DNA of 64,000 nt from Prevotella sp. (lineage in GTDB: Bacteria; Bacteroidota; Bacteroidia; Bacteroidales; Bacteroidaceae). The translations under genes and the position numbers were made by a program. Positions 1 through 8,158 of this stretch are shown here, piece by piece. The stretch lies in assembly GCA_016291495.1 (NCBI GenBank), contig JAEEXI010000010.1, positions 23,838 to 87,837 on the forward strand, written 5' to 3'. The stretch's first letter is position 1; each line of letters starts with the position of its first letter. The notes below the pieces were generated by a model. The model made no database searches and had not been told where the DNA came from. It was given only the letters and a program-made list of their open reading frames with translations.

Positions 1-1219
1 CTAAGAGCGTCTGCATCTCCATCTCGTCATGGTGGGCACCGACGGCATTGCAGATATCGGGTTTCTCCTTATACTTCTCTGCTATCTTAGCGCCATAGAG
101 TGCGTGTGGCAACTCGCTCTCCTCATCGGGCACCTTACCAATATCGTGCAACAAACCGGCACGCTTTGCTTTCTTGGGGTTCAGGCCCAACTCTGATGCC
201 ATCACTGCACAGAGATTAGCTGTCTCACGGGCATGCTGAAGGAGGTTCTGACCATAAGAAGAACGATACTTCATCTTACCGATAATACGGATCAATTCAG
301 GATGTAAGCCATGGATACCTAAGTCTATCGCCGTACGCTTACCTGTCTCGATGACCTCGTTCTCCAACTGTTTCTTCACCTTGGCTACGACTTCCTCGAT
401 ACGGGCAGGATGGATACGTCCGTCACTTACCAGTTGATGGAGAGCCAGACGACAGGTCTCACGGCGAATGGGGTCGAAGGCGGAGATGACAATGGCCTCT
501 GGGGTGTCATCAACGACGATTTCCACACCACAGGCAGCCTCCAGGGCACGGATGTTACGTCCCTCACGACCGATGATACGGCCTTTCACGTCATCGTTGT
601 CGATATGGAAGACACTGACCGAATTCTCAATGGCTGTTTCGGTTGCTACACGCTGGATGGTCTGGATGACAATCTTCTTAGCCTGGGCATTGGCATTGAG
701 CTTCGCCTCGTCCATAATTTCATTGATGTAACTGGCGGCATCGGTCTTGGCTTCATCCTTCATCGCTTCCACCAGACGTGCTTTTGCCTCTTCCGCACTC
801 AATCCTGAGAGTTCCTCCAGTTTGGTACGCTCCTGCATCTGCATCTTCTCCAGTTCCTCGTTCTTGATAACCAGCAGTTTCTTCTCGTTGTCGATACGTG
901 TCTGCAAATTATCAAGCTCATTCTTACGACGACCCAGCTCTTCCTGACGCTGATTCAAAGAGATCTCACGCTGCTTCAGCTTATTCTCGCTCTGCTGGAG
1001 ATGCTGGTTACGCTGTTGCACTTCCTTCTCGAGCTCACTCTTCTTGTTCAGGAACTTCTCCTTGACCTCAAGCAGTTTCTTCTCTTTGATTACCTCAGCC
1101 TCTTTTTGGGCCGCACTTACCATTTCATTATATTTTCCCTTAATGACAAAACGGAAAATCAAGAATCCGCACAACCCTCCTAATATAAGGGCTACGACGG
1201 CAGTTATTATTACAATCAT
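1..1219 (-). CDS. rny: Ribonuclease Y (3' end cut by window edge)
   Basis: Membrane-anchored endoribonuclease that starts mRNA decay. The reading frame opens at ATG 1219 and stays open to the window edge, so about 406 residues are visible of a family usually near 510; the C-terminal end is missing. Seen in order: an N-terminal hydrophobic segment (residues 1-25), a long charged coiled coil (about 30-170), a KH RNA-binding segment with [15 protein letters not shown] near residue 212, and the start of the HD metal-binding domain with LLHDIGKV near residue 360. It lies 31 bp downstream of zapA on the same strand, so it is probably the last gene of a coiled-coil/zapA/rny operon. Confidence 0.96.
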   Translation of the reverse strand, partial: MIVIITAVVALILGGLCGFLIFRFVIKGKYNEMVSAAQKEAEVIKEKKLLEVKEKFLNKKSELEKEVQQRNQHLQQSENKLKQREISLNQRQEELGRRKNELDNLQTRIDNEKKLLVIKNEELEKMQMQERTKLEELSGLSAEEAKARLVEAMKDEAKTDAASYINEIMDEAKLNANAQAKKIVIQTIQRVATETAIENSVSVFHIDNDDVKGRIIGREGRNIRALEAACGVEIVVDDTPEAIVISAFDPIRRETCRLALHQLVSDGRIHPARIEEVVAKVKKQLENEVIETGKRTAIDLGIHGLHPELIRIIGKMKYRSSYGQNLLQHARETANLCAVMASELGLNPKKAKRAGLLHDIGKVPDEESELPHALYGAKIAEKYKEKPDICNAVGAHHDEMEMQTLL

Positions 1220-1250
1220 AATATATATATATTGAGTTAATGTTCTCTTG

Positions 1251-1556
1251 TCATTTGTGCGACGTGCCCAAGGCTTCCTCAATCTCAGCGGTCAGACGGG
1301 CTAGAACATTATCATAGGGGGCAGTATCATTATGCGAACGTTCCTTCTGATACAATAACGCGATGTCGACGAGCGTCATCAGCGAGATTGTATGCTCACT
1401 CTTACGACCCTTATACGCCTGTGCATAGGCATTATAACGGTCGGTAATGAGTTTGGCTGCCAAACGATAGAACTCTTCGTCGTCTCTGTTGATTCCGACT
1501 TCGATTTCCTCATCGTAGACATGCAGTCGTATATGTAGTTTGTTCTGATCTGCCAT
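1251..1556 (-). CDS. zapA: Cell division protein ZapA
   Basis: Small FtsZ-ring-associated protein that bundles FtsZ filaments. The 101 residues show the ZapA layout: an N-terminal strand segment ([17 protein letters not shown]), an [18 protein letters not shown] helix, and a C-terminal helix suited to dimerisation. It follows a coiled-coil gene by 14 bp and precedes rny by 31 bp, an arrangement I recall from other Bacteroidales. The name rests on overall pattern recognition rather than a catalytic motif. Confidence 0.85.
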   Translation of the reverse strand: MADQNKLHIRLHVYDEEIEVGINRDDEEFYRLAAKLITDRYNAYAQAYKGRKSEHTISLMTLVDIALLYQKERSHNDTAPYDNVLARLTAEIEEALGTSHK

Positions 1557-1570
1557 TTTGCTTGTTTTCC

Positions 1571-1870
1571 CTATTGTTCTTCGTCACTGAGGATTGCAAT
1601 GCACTTATTGACATCACGTATAAGTTTCGATAACCTTTCTTTGGCTCCGTCTAAGTCGCCATCGGTAATCTCTATCATCTTCGCCATTTTAAGTGAGTCG
1701 TAATCACGCTGTCCTTGTTCCAACTTAGCCTGCAGTTGTTTGATGTTCTGCTCGTTCTTCTCAATCATCGCATAGAGGTCTGCATTCTCCTTCTTCAATT
1801 CCTGAAAACGGAGAATCATCTGCCTGATACGGGTCTCAAAGGTAGCTATCGTTTTCTCATTAGGCGTCAT
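1571..1870 (-). CDS. Small coiled-coil protein upstream of zapA
   Basis: A 99-residue, highly charged, almost entirely helical protein (heptad-like stretch from FETRIRQMI through KLEQGQRDYDSLK), with no signal peptide or membrane segment. I choose ATG 1870 over a GTG 30 bp upstream, because a TACCTTTG -7 box (1889-1896) overlaps the first codons of the longer form and would leave that GTG outside the transcript. The position before zapA and the coiled-coil nature suggest a ZapB-like divisome partner, but that is inference from context; I do not recognise a named family. Confidence 0.75.
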   Translation of the reverse strand: MTPNEKTIATFETRIRQMILRFQELKKENADLYAMIEKNEQNIKQLQAKLEQGQRDYDSLKMAKMIEITDGDLDGAKERLSKLIRDVNKCIAILSDEEQ

Positions 1871-1888
1871 AGAGCTCACTTTATTTGA

Positions 1889-1896
1889 CAAAGGTA
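1889..1896 (-). promoter_or_regulatory. -7 box (TACCTTTG) of the coiled-coil/zapA/rny operon
   Basis: Reads TACCTTTG on the minus strand, matching the Bacteroidetes -7 consensus TAnnTTTG. It lies 18 nt before ATG 1870. No clear TTTG box stands 19-20 nt upstream. Confidence 0.6.
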
Positions 1897-1945
1897 GCAC
1901 ATTTTTCGTGATTTTACGCTCCTTTATTCACAGATTTAACGTTTT

Positions 1946-2578
1946 TTATTTCGAATCTGCGTCAGAAGGACGTTTTTCTTTCTTGGCAAGCATCACTATC
2001 TTATAAACGAAATGAGTTACCCATTGTTGGGTGAAACCCAGTTTCTGGTCATATTGGCGGATGGCAACCACCGTCTTCATGACACCAGCGTCCGAGAAAT
2101 CGTTTTTGTTGAAAATGTCATTTACCGTCTTCTCCGTCATCGAATAGATGGCGCTCTTGAAGAAGCCTGGCAGACGAAGTTTGAACTTCATCAGGTTACC
2201 TGTCAGCATCATCAGGTCCTGTGAGAAGGCAGAAAACTGAATCATGTAAGTCTGGATGTCCTGCGGCTTCTTGCAGCGCTTACGGATGCTTTGCTCGATC
2301 TCCTTGGTGAAATCCTCGTCCATCCCATAGATATTCATCAACATCTTCTTACAGCGCGACTTCTCCGCCAGCCCGAGCTTGTTGTTTTGAGTAGGCACAT
2401 GTAAGGTAGCCTTGAAAATGCGCAGGTCTGGCAAAGCGGCAAGATTGGTAATGCCCAGGTCCGCTGCCATGACAGACTGAAAATATACACGTATCAGTGT
2501 CATGAAATCCTCCATGCCACCTGCTTTTTGTTGTTCCTCATCAGCCTTACGACCGAATATTTTTGAAAAAAATCCCAT
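1946..2578 (-). CDS. Conserved hypothetical protein, 210 aa
   Basis: I do not recognise a named family. The protein begins with a short phenylalanine-rich segment (MGFFSKIFGRK), is lysine- and methionine-rich, appears mostly helical, and has no signal peptide or convincing membrane segment. It ends with a basic, charged tail (KKEKRPSDADSK). It has its own divergent promoter (TACCTTTG at 2599-2606) sharing an intergenic region with rfbA. Codon use is like that of its neighbours, so it looks resident rather than acquired. A cytoplasmic location is likely; the function is unknown. Confidence 0.8.
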   Translation of the reverse strand: MGFFSKIFGRKADEEQQKAGGMEDFMTLIRVYFQSVMAADLGITNLAALPDLRIFKATLHVPTQNNKLGLAEKSRCKKMLMNIYGMDEDFTKEIEQSIRKRCKKPQDIQTYMIQFSAFSQDLMMLTGNLMKFKLRLPGFFKSAIYSMTEKTVNDIFNKNDFSDAGVMKTVVAIRQYDQKLGFTQQWVTHFVYKIVMLAKKEKRPSDADSK

Positions 2579-2598
2579 AATATTTATATTTAACGGTG

Positions 2599-2606
2599 CA
2601 AAGGTA
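2599..2606 (-). promoter_or_regulatory. -7 box (TACCTTTG) of the 210-aa hypothetical gene
   Basis: TACCTTTG on the minus strand, 20 nt before the ATG at 2578, divergent from the rfbA promoter. Confidence 0.6.
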
Positions 2607-2612
2607 CGAAAT

Positions 2613-2642
2613 AATTGATAATTAACAATTGATAATTGATAT
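2613..2642. repeat. Degenerate AATTGATAATT repeat
   Basis: An A/T-rich run of near-copies of AATTGATAATT and AATTAACAATT fills the spacer between two divergent -7 boxes (2599-2606 and 2651-2658). Related material (AATTAATAACGGATAATT) is found at 47926-47950 between pectin genes. Confidence 0.6.
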
Positions 2643-2650
2643 TTATTTTA

Positions 2651-2658
2651 TAAATTTG
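2651..2658 (+). promoter_or_regulatory. -7 box (TAAATTTG) of rfbA
   Basis: TAAATTTG fits TAnnTTTG, 28 nt before the rfbA ATG. No matching TTTG upstream box is evident. Confidence 0.55.
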
Positions 2659-2686
2659 CACCGTAAATACACATAAAGTCAATATT

Positions 2687-3559
2687 ATGAAAGGTATCGT
2701 ATTAGCTGGAGGCAGTGGCACTCGCCTCTACCCCATCACCAAAGGAATCAGTAAACAATTAATACCGATTTTTGACAAGCCGATGATTTACTACCCGATT
2801 TCCGCACTGATGCTTGCAGGAATTCGTGAAATCCTGATTATCTCCACCCCTCACGATTTGCCCGGATTCAAGCGACTGCTTGGCGACGGTTCGGAGATAG
2901 GCGTACGTTTTGAGTATGCCGAACAACCCTCACCCGACGGACTTGCTCAGGCATTCATCATTGGAGAGGAATTTATCGGTGACGATTGTGCCTGTCTTGT
3001 CCTTGGTGACAATATCTTCTACGGAAGCGGATTTACCGGGCTCCTAAAACAAAGTGTGGAGAACGCTGAAAAATATGGACAGGCAACGGTGTTCGGCTAC
3101 TATGTGAACGATCCGGAGCGTTATGGTGTAGCGGAATTTGACGCAGACGGCAACTGTCTGAGTATTGAGGAGAAACCCGTTCATCCCAAGTCGAATTACG
3201 CTGTCGTCGGATTATACTTCTATCCCAACAGCGTAGTGGAGATTGCCAAGAACATCAAGCCCAGTGCACGTGGGGAACTGGAAATCACGACTGTCAATCA
3301 GGAGTATCTCAAACAAAAGAACCTGAAAGTACAGACCCTTCAGCGTGGGTTTGCATGGCTTGATACAGGTACACACGACTCCCTGTCCGAGGCATCGACC
3401 TTCATTGAGGTGATTGAAAAACGACAAGGATTAAAAGTGGCCTGTTTAGAGGAGATTGCCTTTAAGCGGGGGTGGATAACCAAAGAACAACTCCGGAAAG
3501 TTGCCGAGCCAATGGCAAAGAATGATTACGGAAAATACCTGCTTCAATTAGCAGAATAA
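2687..3559 (+). CDS. rfbA: Glucose-1-phosphate thymidylyltransferase
   Basis: Makes dTDP-glucose from glucose-1-phosphate and dTTP, the first step of dTDP-L-rhamnose synthesis for cell-surface polysaccharide. At 290 residues it has the usual family length. It shows the nucleotidyltransferase signature [11 protein letters not shown] at the N terminus with the following [15 protein letters not shown] segment, the LGDNIFYG segment, and VEEKP-type [20 protein letters not shown]. It is transcribed alone from its own promoter to a hairpin terminator at 3567-3593. rfbD lies separately at 11.7-12.6 kb; rfbB and rfbC are not in the window. Confidence 0.97.
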   Translation: MKGIVLAGGSGTRLYPITKGISKQLIPIFDKPMIYYPISALMLAGIREILIISTPHDLPGFKRLLGDGSEIGVRFEYAEQPSPDGLAQAFIIGEEFIGDDCACLVLGDNIFYGSGFTGLLKQSVENAEKYGQATVFGYYVNDPERYGVAEFDADGNCLSIEEKPVHPKSNYAVVGLYFYPNSVVEIAKNIKPSARGELEITTVNQEYLKQKNLKVQTLQRGFAWLDTGTHDSLSEASTFIEVIEKRQGLKVACLEEIAFKRGWITKEQLRKVAEPMAKNDYGKYLLQLAE

Positions 3560-3566
3560 AATACCA

Positions 3567-3593
3567 AGAGCAGCTGCCTGGCTGCTCTTTTTT
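3567..3593 (+). terminator. Rho-independent terminator of rfbA
   Basis: Stem AGAGCAGC / GCTGCTCT (3567-3574 with 3581-3588), loop TGCCTG, then a T run to 3593, starting 7 bp after the rfbA stop. Confidence 0.9.
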
Positions 3594-3634
3594 ATATCAA
3601 ATTTCTGCCTATTTATCATTTTTCTTTGATTTTA

Positions 3635-3666
3635 TTTGGCAGAATTACATTTTTTACTTATTTTTG
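3635..3666 (+). promoter_or_regulatory. Promoter of the ECF sigma gene
   Basis: TTTG (3635-3638), 20 nt spacer, TATTTTTG (3659-3666): a full match to the Bacteroidetes housekeeping promoter. A leader of about 75 nt follows before ATG 3750. Confidence 0.75.
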
Positions 3667-3749
3667 CAAACGAAATAATAAATATTGTTAATAACTTAAA
3701 CAAATTGCCTATCGAACAGACTTCTACTTCAATATAAAAACAATTGAGT

Positions 3750-4349
3750 ATGAAGACATTTGCAAACCGCACTGACGAGGAGCTTGCTCTTCTCTATACC
3801 GCGGGAGACAACAAGGCTTTTGATGAGTTATTAGCCAGAACCCAACAAAAGTTATTCAATTATATCCTTTTCGTGGTCCGCGACCAGGAAACGGCGAATG
3901 ATATCTTCCAAGATACCTTTATCAAGGCTATCATGAAGTTACAGGAAGGAAAATACTCCAACTCAGGAAAGTTCTCCTTCTGGCTTACCCGCATCGCCCA
4001 TAACATCATCATCGATAAGTTCCGCCGGATCAAGAGCGAACATATCATTGAGCCCAATGCCGACAATGACCTGAGCCATCTTAGCAACGATACCATCACA
4101 GAAGGCTGTCGTGAAAGCGAATATGTCAACACACAGATTATGGATGACGTACGTCATTTGATGGATACACTGCCTGCTGTACAACGGGAAGTAGTGTATA
4201 TGCGCTTCTACCAGGAATTGTCGTTCAAGGAGATTGCAGAACTCACGGGGGTCAGCATCAACACCTCTTTAGGCCGTATGCGCTACGCACTTATCAATAT
4301 GCGGCGCTTGGCGAAACAGTACCGCATTCAACTGGATTTGGAAGTCTAG
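3750..4349 (+). CDS. RNA polymerase sigma factor, ECF type
   Basis: An alternative sigma-70-family factor of 199 residues. Region 2 spans about residues 20-90 (DELLARTQQKLFNYILFVVRD, FQDTFIKAI, FSFWLTRIAHNIIIDKFRR) and region 4 about 135-190 (LPAVQREVVYMRFYQELSFKEIAELTGVS, the -35-binding helix-turn-helix). I use ATG 3750 rather than a TTG two codons upstream. No anti-sigma or SusCD gene is adjacent, so it does not look like a polysaccharide-locus ECF factor; its stimulus is unknown. It overlaps the convergent rpe gene by 4 bp. A canonical housekeeping promoter precedes it. Confidence 0.92.
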   Translation: MKTFANRTDEELALLYTAGDNKAFDELLARTQQKLFNYILFVVRDQETANDIFQDTFIKAIMKLQEGKYSNSGKFSFWLTRIAHNIIIDKFRRIKSEHIIEPNADNDLSHLSNDTITEGCRESEYVNTQIMDDVRHLMDTLPAVQREVVYMRFYQELSFKEIAELTGVSINTSLGRMRYALINMRRLAKQYRIQLDLEV

Positions 4350-4993
4350 AGTGCTCTCAGTTGTCTTATCGTCTCTTCCGGATGGGTAGCCTTGAAAACA
4401 TAGCTGCCACTCACCAGTACATCCACCCCAGCCTTGACAAGACGGGGAGCAGTCTCTCCTTGTACGCCACCATCCACCTCTATCAAGGTCTGCAACCCAC
4501 GCTCGTCTATCATACGGCGTAGACGCTGTACCTTCTGAATGGTATTCTCAATGAATTTCTGTCCGCCAAAGCCGGGATTGACACTCATCAGCAACACCAT
4601 TTCCACATCACCGATGATATCCTCCAGCATTGACACAGGGGTAGAAGGATTCAATGTCACACCAGCCTTCATTCCCGCATCATGGATTTCCTGAACAGTA
4701 CGGTGAAGATGGTCGCAAACCTCATAATGGACGTTCATCATCATAGCACCCAACTTGGCAGTCTGCTTAATAAATTTCTCAGGATGTACAATCATGTAAT
4801 GCACATCCAAGGGCTTCTTACATTGTGAAGCAACAGCTTCCAACACAGGAAAGCCAAAAGAGATGTTGGGAACAAACACACCATCCATCACATCCAGATG
4901 AAGCCAATCGGCATCACTGCGGTTAATCATTTCGATGTCGCGGTCGAGATGTAGGAAATCGGCAGCAAGCAATGAAGGAGATACTTTAGTCAT
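4346..4993 (-). CDS. rpe: Ribulose-phosphate 3-epimerase
   Basis: Interconverts ribulose-5-phosphate and xylulose-5-phosphate in the pentose phosphate pathway. The 215-residue TIM barrel carries the family signatures: SPSLLAADF at the N terminus, DWLHLDVMDGVFVPNISFG (metal-binding His and catalytic Asp), MSVNPGFGGQKF, and VDGGV near the C terminus. It is the last gene of a minus-strand run clc-fmt-small ORF-rpe and overlaps the convergent sigma gene by 4 bp. Confidence 0.97.
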   Translation of the reverse strand: MTKVSPSLLAADFLHLDRDIEMINRSDADWLHLDVMDGVFVPNISFGFPVLEAVASQCKKPLDVHYMIVHPEKFIKQTAKLGAMMMNVHYEVCDHLHRTVQEIHDAGMKAGVTLNPSTPVSMLEDIIGDVEMVLLMSVNPGFGGQKFIENTIQKVQRLRRMIDERGLQTLIEVDGGVQGETAPRLVKAGVDVLVSGSYVFKATHPEETIRQLRAL

Positions 4994-5003
4994 TATTCTT
5001 TCT

Positions 5004-5135
5004 TTAATTCAGGCCTTGTACCACAAAGGTATTGTCCGGCTGTTTTACTGTTCTATACATACGGGCCATCTGCTTGATCAGAAGGATGGTCGACTCTTTG
5101 GGCTGAATTAAGTTCTCTTGAGTAAAAATTGGCAT
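5004..5135 (-). CDS. Small protein (43 aa) between fmt and rpe
   Basis: An ATG at 5135 opens a 43-residue frame ending TAA at 5004, 10 bp before the rpe start. The peptide starts MPIFTQENLIQPKESTILL and continues IKQMARMYRTVKQPDN: basic, amphipathic, no signal peptide. It resembles very short Bacteroidales proteins of the LI.PKEST...IKQ.AR.YR pattern that I recall, but I cannot name a family. In favour: it fills an otherwise empty 215-bp gap in an operon and has sensible spacing to rpe. Against: it is short, and a competing short frame starts upstream at the ATG of ATGAAAAGTGCC. Function unknown. Confidence 0.55.
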   Translation of the reverse strand: MPIFTQENLIQPKESTILLIKQMARMYRTVKQPDNTFVVQGLN

Positions 5136-5208
5136 AGGCACTTTTCATTTAATTGTTTCTACTCTTCAAACGCATTGCCCTGATATTTTATTTTCTAATT
5201 AACATTAT

Positions 5209-6225
5209 TTATTTTATACGATATGTCTCTATGTCTTTCATTCCATTCAGGAAATCACGTACGGGCATCCTTTTCTTACCTGCCAACTGCAACTCCTCTA
5301 ACTGCAACCACTGGTCGGAAGCGGCTATTTGCAGTTGCTTACCATCCAGTCGTAGACTTCCCTTTTCCGACTGACACGCCTGCCCCGTCTTACTGGTCTT
5401 GAAGATTTTCAACACCGTTTCCCTGCCATCAGGAGCGACAAGAGTTGTCCAGGCGCCAGGATAAGGACTCAGACCACGTACGAAGTCATATACCTGCTTC
5501 GCCGTCTTTGTCCAGTTAATCTCACAGGTCTCCTTGAAAATTTTGGGAGCGGACTTAAGTGAAGAGTTAAAGGCTACGGGTAGGCGAGCTTCGCTCGGGA
5601 ATGGAGTGAAGAGTGAAGAATCGTTCTGGGAAACAGTCATAGGGTGACCGTCGGCATCAACAATTGCCTGCAAAGTCTCCAGGCAAATCTCAGCACCCAG
5701 ACGCATCAGTCCGTCATAGACATATTCCACATCAGCATCATCTGGAATAGCAAAGGGTTTCTTCATGATAATACGACCTGTATCAATATCATGTTCCAGG
5801 AAGAAGGTTGTCACACCCGTTTGCGTCTCTCCATTGATGACCGCCCAGTTAATCGGTGCTGCACCACGATACTGAGGCAATAATGCGGCATGCACATTAA
5901 AGGTACCATACTCAGGCATGGCCCATATTATCTCTGGCAACATACGGAAGGCAACCACTACCTGCAGATTGGCACAGTAGGAACGTAGTGTCTCCACAAA
6001 CTCTGGATCTTTCATTTTCTCGGGTTGGAGAACGGGTAAAGCGTGCTCCAAGGCATATTGCTTCACAGCCGAAGGCTGTAACACGGAACCATGGCGCCCT
6101 ACCGGCTTATCGGGCTGCGTCACTACGGCTACTACGTTATATTCATTCTCCACCAGTGCCTTCAGCGTCTCCACGGCAAACTCCGGCGTACCCATGAAAA
6201 TAATCCTTAAATCATCTTTCGTCAT
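5209..6225 (-). CDS. fmt: Methionyl-tRNA formyltransferase
   Basis: Formylates the initiator Met-tRNA with 10-formyl-tetrahydrofolate. I use ATG 6225 (MTKDDLRIIFMGTPEFAV) rather than an ATG 45 bp upstream that overlaps clc. The 338 residues show the FMGTPEFA start, the catalytic block FNVHAALLPQYRGAAPINWAVINGE (Asn, His) with EHDIDTGRII (Asp), and the C-terminal domain from INWTKTAKQVYDFVRGLSPYPGAW. Odd: between the two domains, residues about 202-223 (DSSLFTPFPSEARLPVAF...) do not look like other Fmt linkers and are encoded by a repeat-like DNA segment (5557-5621). It lies 25 bp downstream of clc. Confidence 0.96.
   Translation of the reverse strand: MTKDDLRIIFMGTPEFAVETLKALVENEYNVVAVVTQPDKPVGRHGSVLQPSAVKQYALEHALPVLQPEKMKDPEFVETLRSYCANLQVVVAFRMLPEIIWAMPEYGTFNVHAALLPQYRGAAPINWAVINGETQTGVTTFFLEHDIDTGRIIMKKPFAIPDDADVEYVYDGLMRLGAEICLETLQAIVDADGHPMTVSQNDSSLFTPFPSEARLPVAFNSSLKSAPKIFKETCEINWTKTAKQVYDFVRGLSPYPGAWTTLVAPDGRETVLKIFKTSKTGQACQSEKGSLRLDGKQLQIAASDQWLQLEELQLAGKKRMPVRDFLNGMKDIETYRIK
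5557..5621. repeat. Repeat-derived in-frame segment in fmt
   Basis: On the plus strand it begins AAGTGAAGAGTTAAAGG and ends GGAGTGAAGAGTGAAGAATC, with a small hairpin CGAGC-TTC-GCTCG (5585-5597) in between. The gAGTGAAGAGTGAAGAAt unit is the kind of degenerate repeat usually found between genes, and a related unit occurs in trpF (20456-20490). It encodes about 22 residues of the Fmt interdomain linker. Confidence 0.55.
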
Positions 6226-6250
6226 ATCGTTCTTGAATCCTTTATTCTGT

Positions 6251-8056
6251 TTACTCCTGGCTAAAGTCATGCACCGTCTTCCGATACATACTGTACATCC
6301 TCTTCCGGGATATATAGCCCTTCAGATGCCTTTCCTCATCCAATACAGGGAGCCAGTCGGCCTGGGTCTTCTCGAAAGTACGCATCACCTCTGTCATCGG
6401 TGTCCCGTCATCTAGTACAGCAGCAGGGGCTGTCATCAACTGACTCGCCTTGAAATGATGGTATAACTCGGTACGGAACACAACATGGCGTATCTTCACG
6501 ATATTGATCTCGCCCAACAGATTACCCGCAGCATCTGTCACAGGCAACATATCATGATGCGAACGACTGATCTTATGCACCATCTGTCCCAGTTCCATGT
6601 CTGCATCCACCGCCTGATAGTCGCGGTCTATCACAGAGTCAAGACTCATCAGGGTCAATACCGCATGGTCGGTATGATGGGTAATCAACTGCCCCTTTTT
6701 GGCCAGTCGCATACCATAGATACTATGTGGCTCAAAGATGATAATAGTAAGGTATGCGAAAACGGAGACAATCATCAGCGGCATAAAAAGGTTATAGCCA
6801 CTGGTAATCTCTGCTATCAGGAAAATACCCGTCAACGGAGCGTGCATCACACCCGACATCACACCCGCCATTCCCAACAGGGCAAAGTTCTTCTCCGGCA
6901 CATACACCCCTATCTCATTCATATTCCACAGACGGGAGAACAGGAAACCTGTAAAACAACCTATAAACAAGGAGGGGGCAAACGTACCACCACAACCACC
7001 ACCACCATTCGTAGCACTCGTGGCAAACACCTTAGTGAGAAGTACCAGGGCGAGATAACCGATCAGGAACTCATGATGTCCGTAGAACAACGAATTGTCG
7101 AGAATCTGGTTCCAGTCGGCCTCCGTCTTTCCGTTCAACAACAGGTTGATGCTATGATAGCCCTCCCCGTACAGCGACGGGAACAGGAAAATGAGTGTGC
7201 TTAGGATGGCTCCACCTATCAGCAGCCGCACATAGGGTTTGTCCTTGAAACGGGCAAACATATCCTCACAGGCATTCATCATACGGATGAAGTAAAGGCT
7301 CACCAGTCCACACGTCACGCCCAGCATGATACACGCGGGCACTCGCTGTACCGTCCAGTCAGAATCCAAATGGAATGTAAACAACACCGCATTACCACTG
7401 AAGATATAGGTAAAACACGTCGCCGTCACACATGAGATGAGGATAGGTAACAGCGAGGCCATCGTCAGGTCAATCATCAACACTTCCAGTGTGAACACCA
7501 GACCCGCTATCGGAGCCTTGAAGATTCCCGCTATCGCACCAGCGGCACCACAGCCCACCAGGGTCATCAGTGTCTTGCTGTCGAGTTTGAACAACTGTCC
7601 CAGATTCGAACCGATAGCTGAACCTGTCAGTACGATAGGCGCCTCAGCACCCACAGAACCACCAAAGCCAATGGTAATGGCAGAGGCGATGACACTCGAC
7701 CAGGTATTATGCGCCTTCAATCGCGACTTCTTCGACGAGATGGCATAGAGGATACGGGTGATACCATGAGAGATATTGTCCTTCACGATATGACGGACAA
7801 ACAGCGAAGTCAGGTAGATACCAATAACAGGATAAACCAGATACAGCCAGTTGTAACTGGTCGCCTTGAACTGCCCGGTCAACAGTGCGACAATCTGGTT
7901 GATCATACCATGCAGCACAAAGGCAGCAACAGCGGAAAACAGACCCACAAAGAATGCAAGCACGAGCAGGAACATCCTGTCGCTCACATGTTCTACCCGC
8001 CATTCATGCAGTCGCTGCACCCATGTCGGCCTTCCCGTTTTTGAAACTTTATCCAT
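6251..8056 (-). CDS. ClC-family chloride channel/transporter with CBS domains
   Basis: A 601-residue inner-membrane ClC protein. Family motifs are visible: GFGGSVGAEAPIV (carrying the gating glutamate, a variant of GxEGP), GCGAAGAIAGIFKAPIAG, GGGGCGGTFAPSLFIG (variant of GxFxP) and GVMHAPLTGIFLIAEIT. After the membrane core, residues about 470-595 form two CBS repeats (ending FEKTQADWLPVLDEERHLKGYISRKRM), which probably sense nucleotides. Transport of chloride or another anion is inferred from the family. Two overlapping -7 boxes end 2 bp before the ATG, so the transcript may be nearly leaderless. It heads a run with fmt, a small ORF and rpe. Confidence 0.94.
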   Translation of the reverse strand: MDKVSKTGRPTWVQRLHEWRVEHVSDRMFLLVLAFFVGLFSAVAAFVLHGMINQIVALLTGQFKATSYNWLYLVYPVIGIYLTSLFVRHIVKDNISHGITRILYAISSKKSRLKAHNTWSSVIASAITIGFGGSVGAEAPIVLTGSAIGSNLGQLFKLDSKTLMTLVGCGAAGAIAGIFKAPIAGLVFTLEVLMIDLTMASLLPILISCVTATCFTYIFSGNAVLFTFHLDSDWTVQRVPACIMLGVTCGLVSLYFIRMMNACEDMFARFKDKPYVRLLIGGAILSTLIFLFPSLYGEGYHSINLLLNGKTEADWNQILDNSLFYGHHEFLIGYLALVLLTKVFATSATNGGGGCGGTFAPSLFIGCFTGFLFSRLWNMNEIGVYVPEKNFALLGMAGVMSGVMHAPLTGIFLIAEITSGYNLFMPLMIVSVFAYLTIIIFEPHSIYGMRLAKKGQLITHHTDHAVLTLMSLDSVIDRDYQAVDADMELGQMVHKISRSHHDMLPVTDAAGNLLGEINIVKIRHVVFRTELYHHFKASQLMTAPAAVLDDGTPMTEVMRTFEKTQADWLPVLDEERHLKGYISRKRMYSMYRKTVHDFSQE

Positions 8057-8057
8057 T

Positions 8058-8073
8058 CAAAGGTACAAAGGTA
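8058..8073 (-). promoter_or_regulatory. Tandem -7 boxes directly before clc
   Basis: Two consecutive TACCTTTG boxes on the minus strand (8066-8073 and 8058-8065). The proximal one ends 1 bp from the ATG at 8056, so use of either gives a leader of only a few bases or a start site inside the gene. Confidence 0.55.
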
Positions 8074-8158
8074 CAAAAAATTTCGATTAAACGAGTAAAG
8101 AAAAAAATCTTTTCTTTTGTCGAGTGTGAGAAAATTACCCAATAAGAGAAAAAATCGT

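Noticed and set aside
1871..1900. GTG start 30 bp upstream for the coiled-coil gene
   Set aside because: A -7 box overlaps it, so the transcript would begin after this codon.
3750..4349. ECF sigma as regulator of the pectin region
   Set aside because: It lies 18 kb away, has no anti-sigma or SusC-type partner next to it, and there is no sequence sign of a link.
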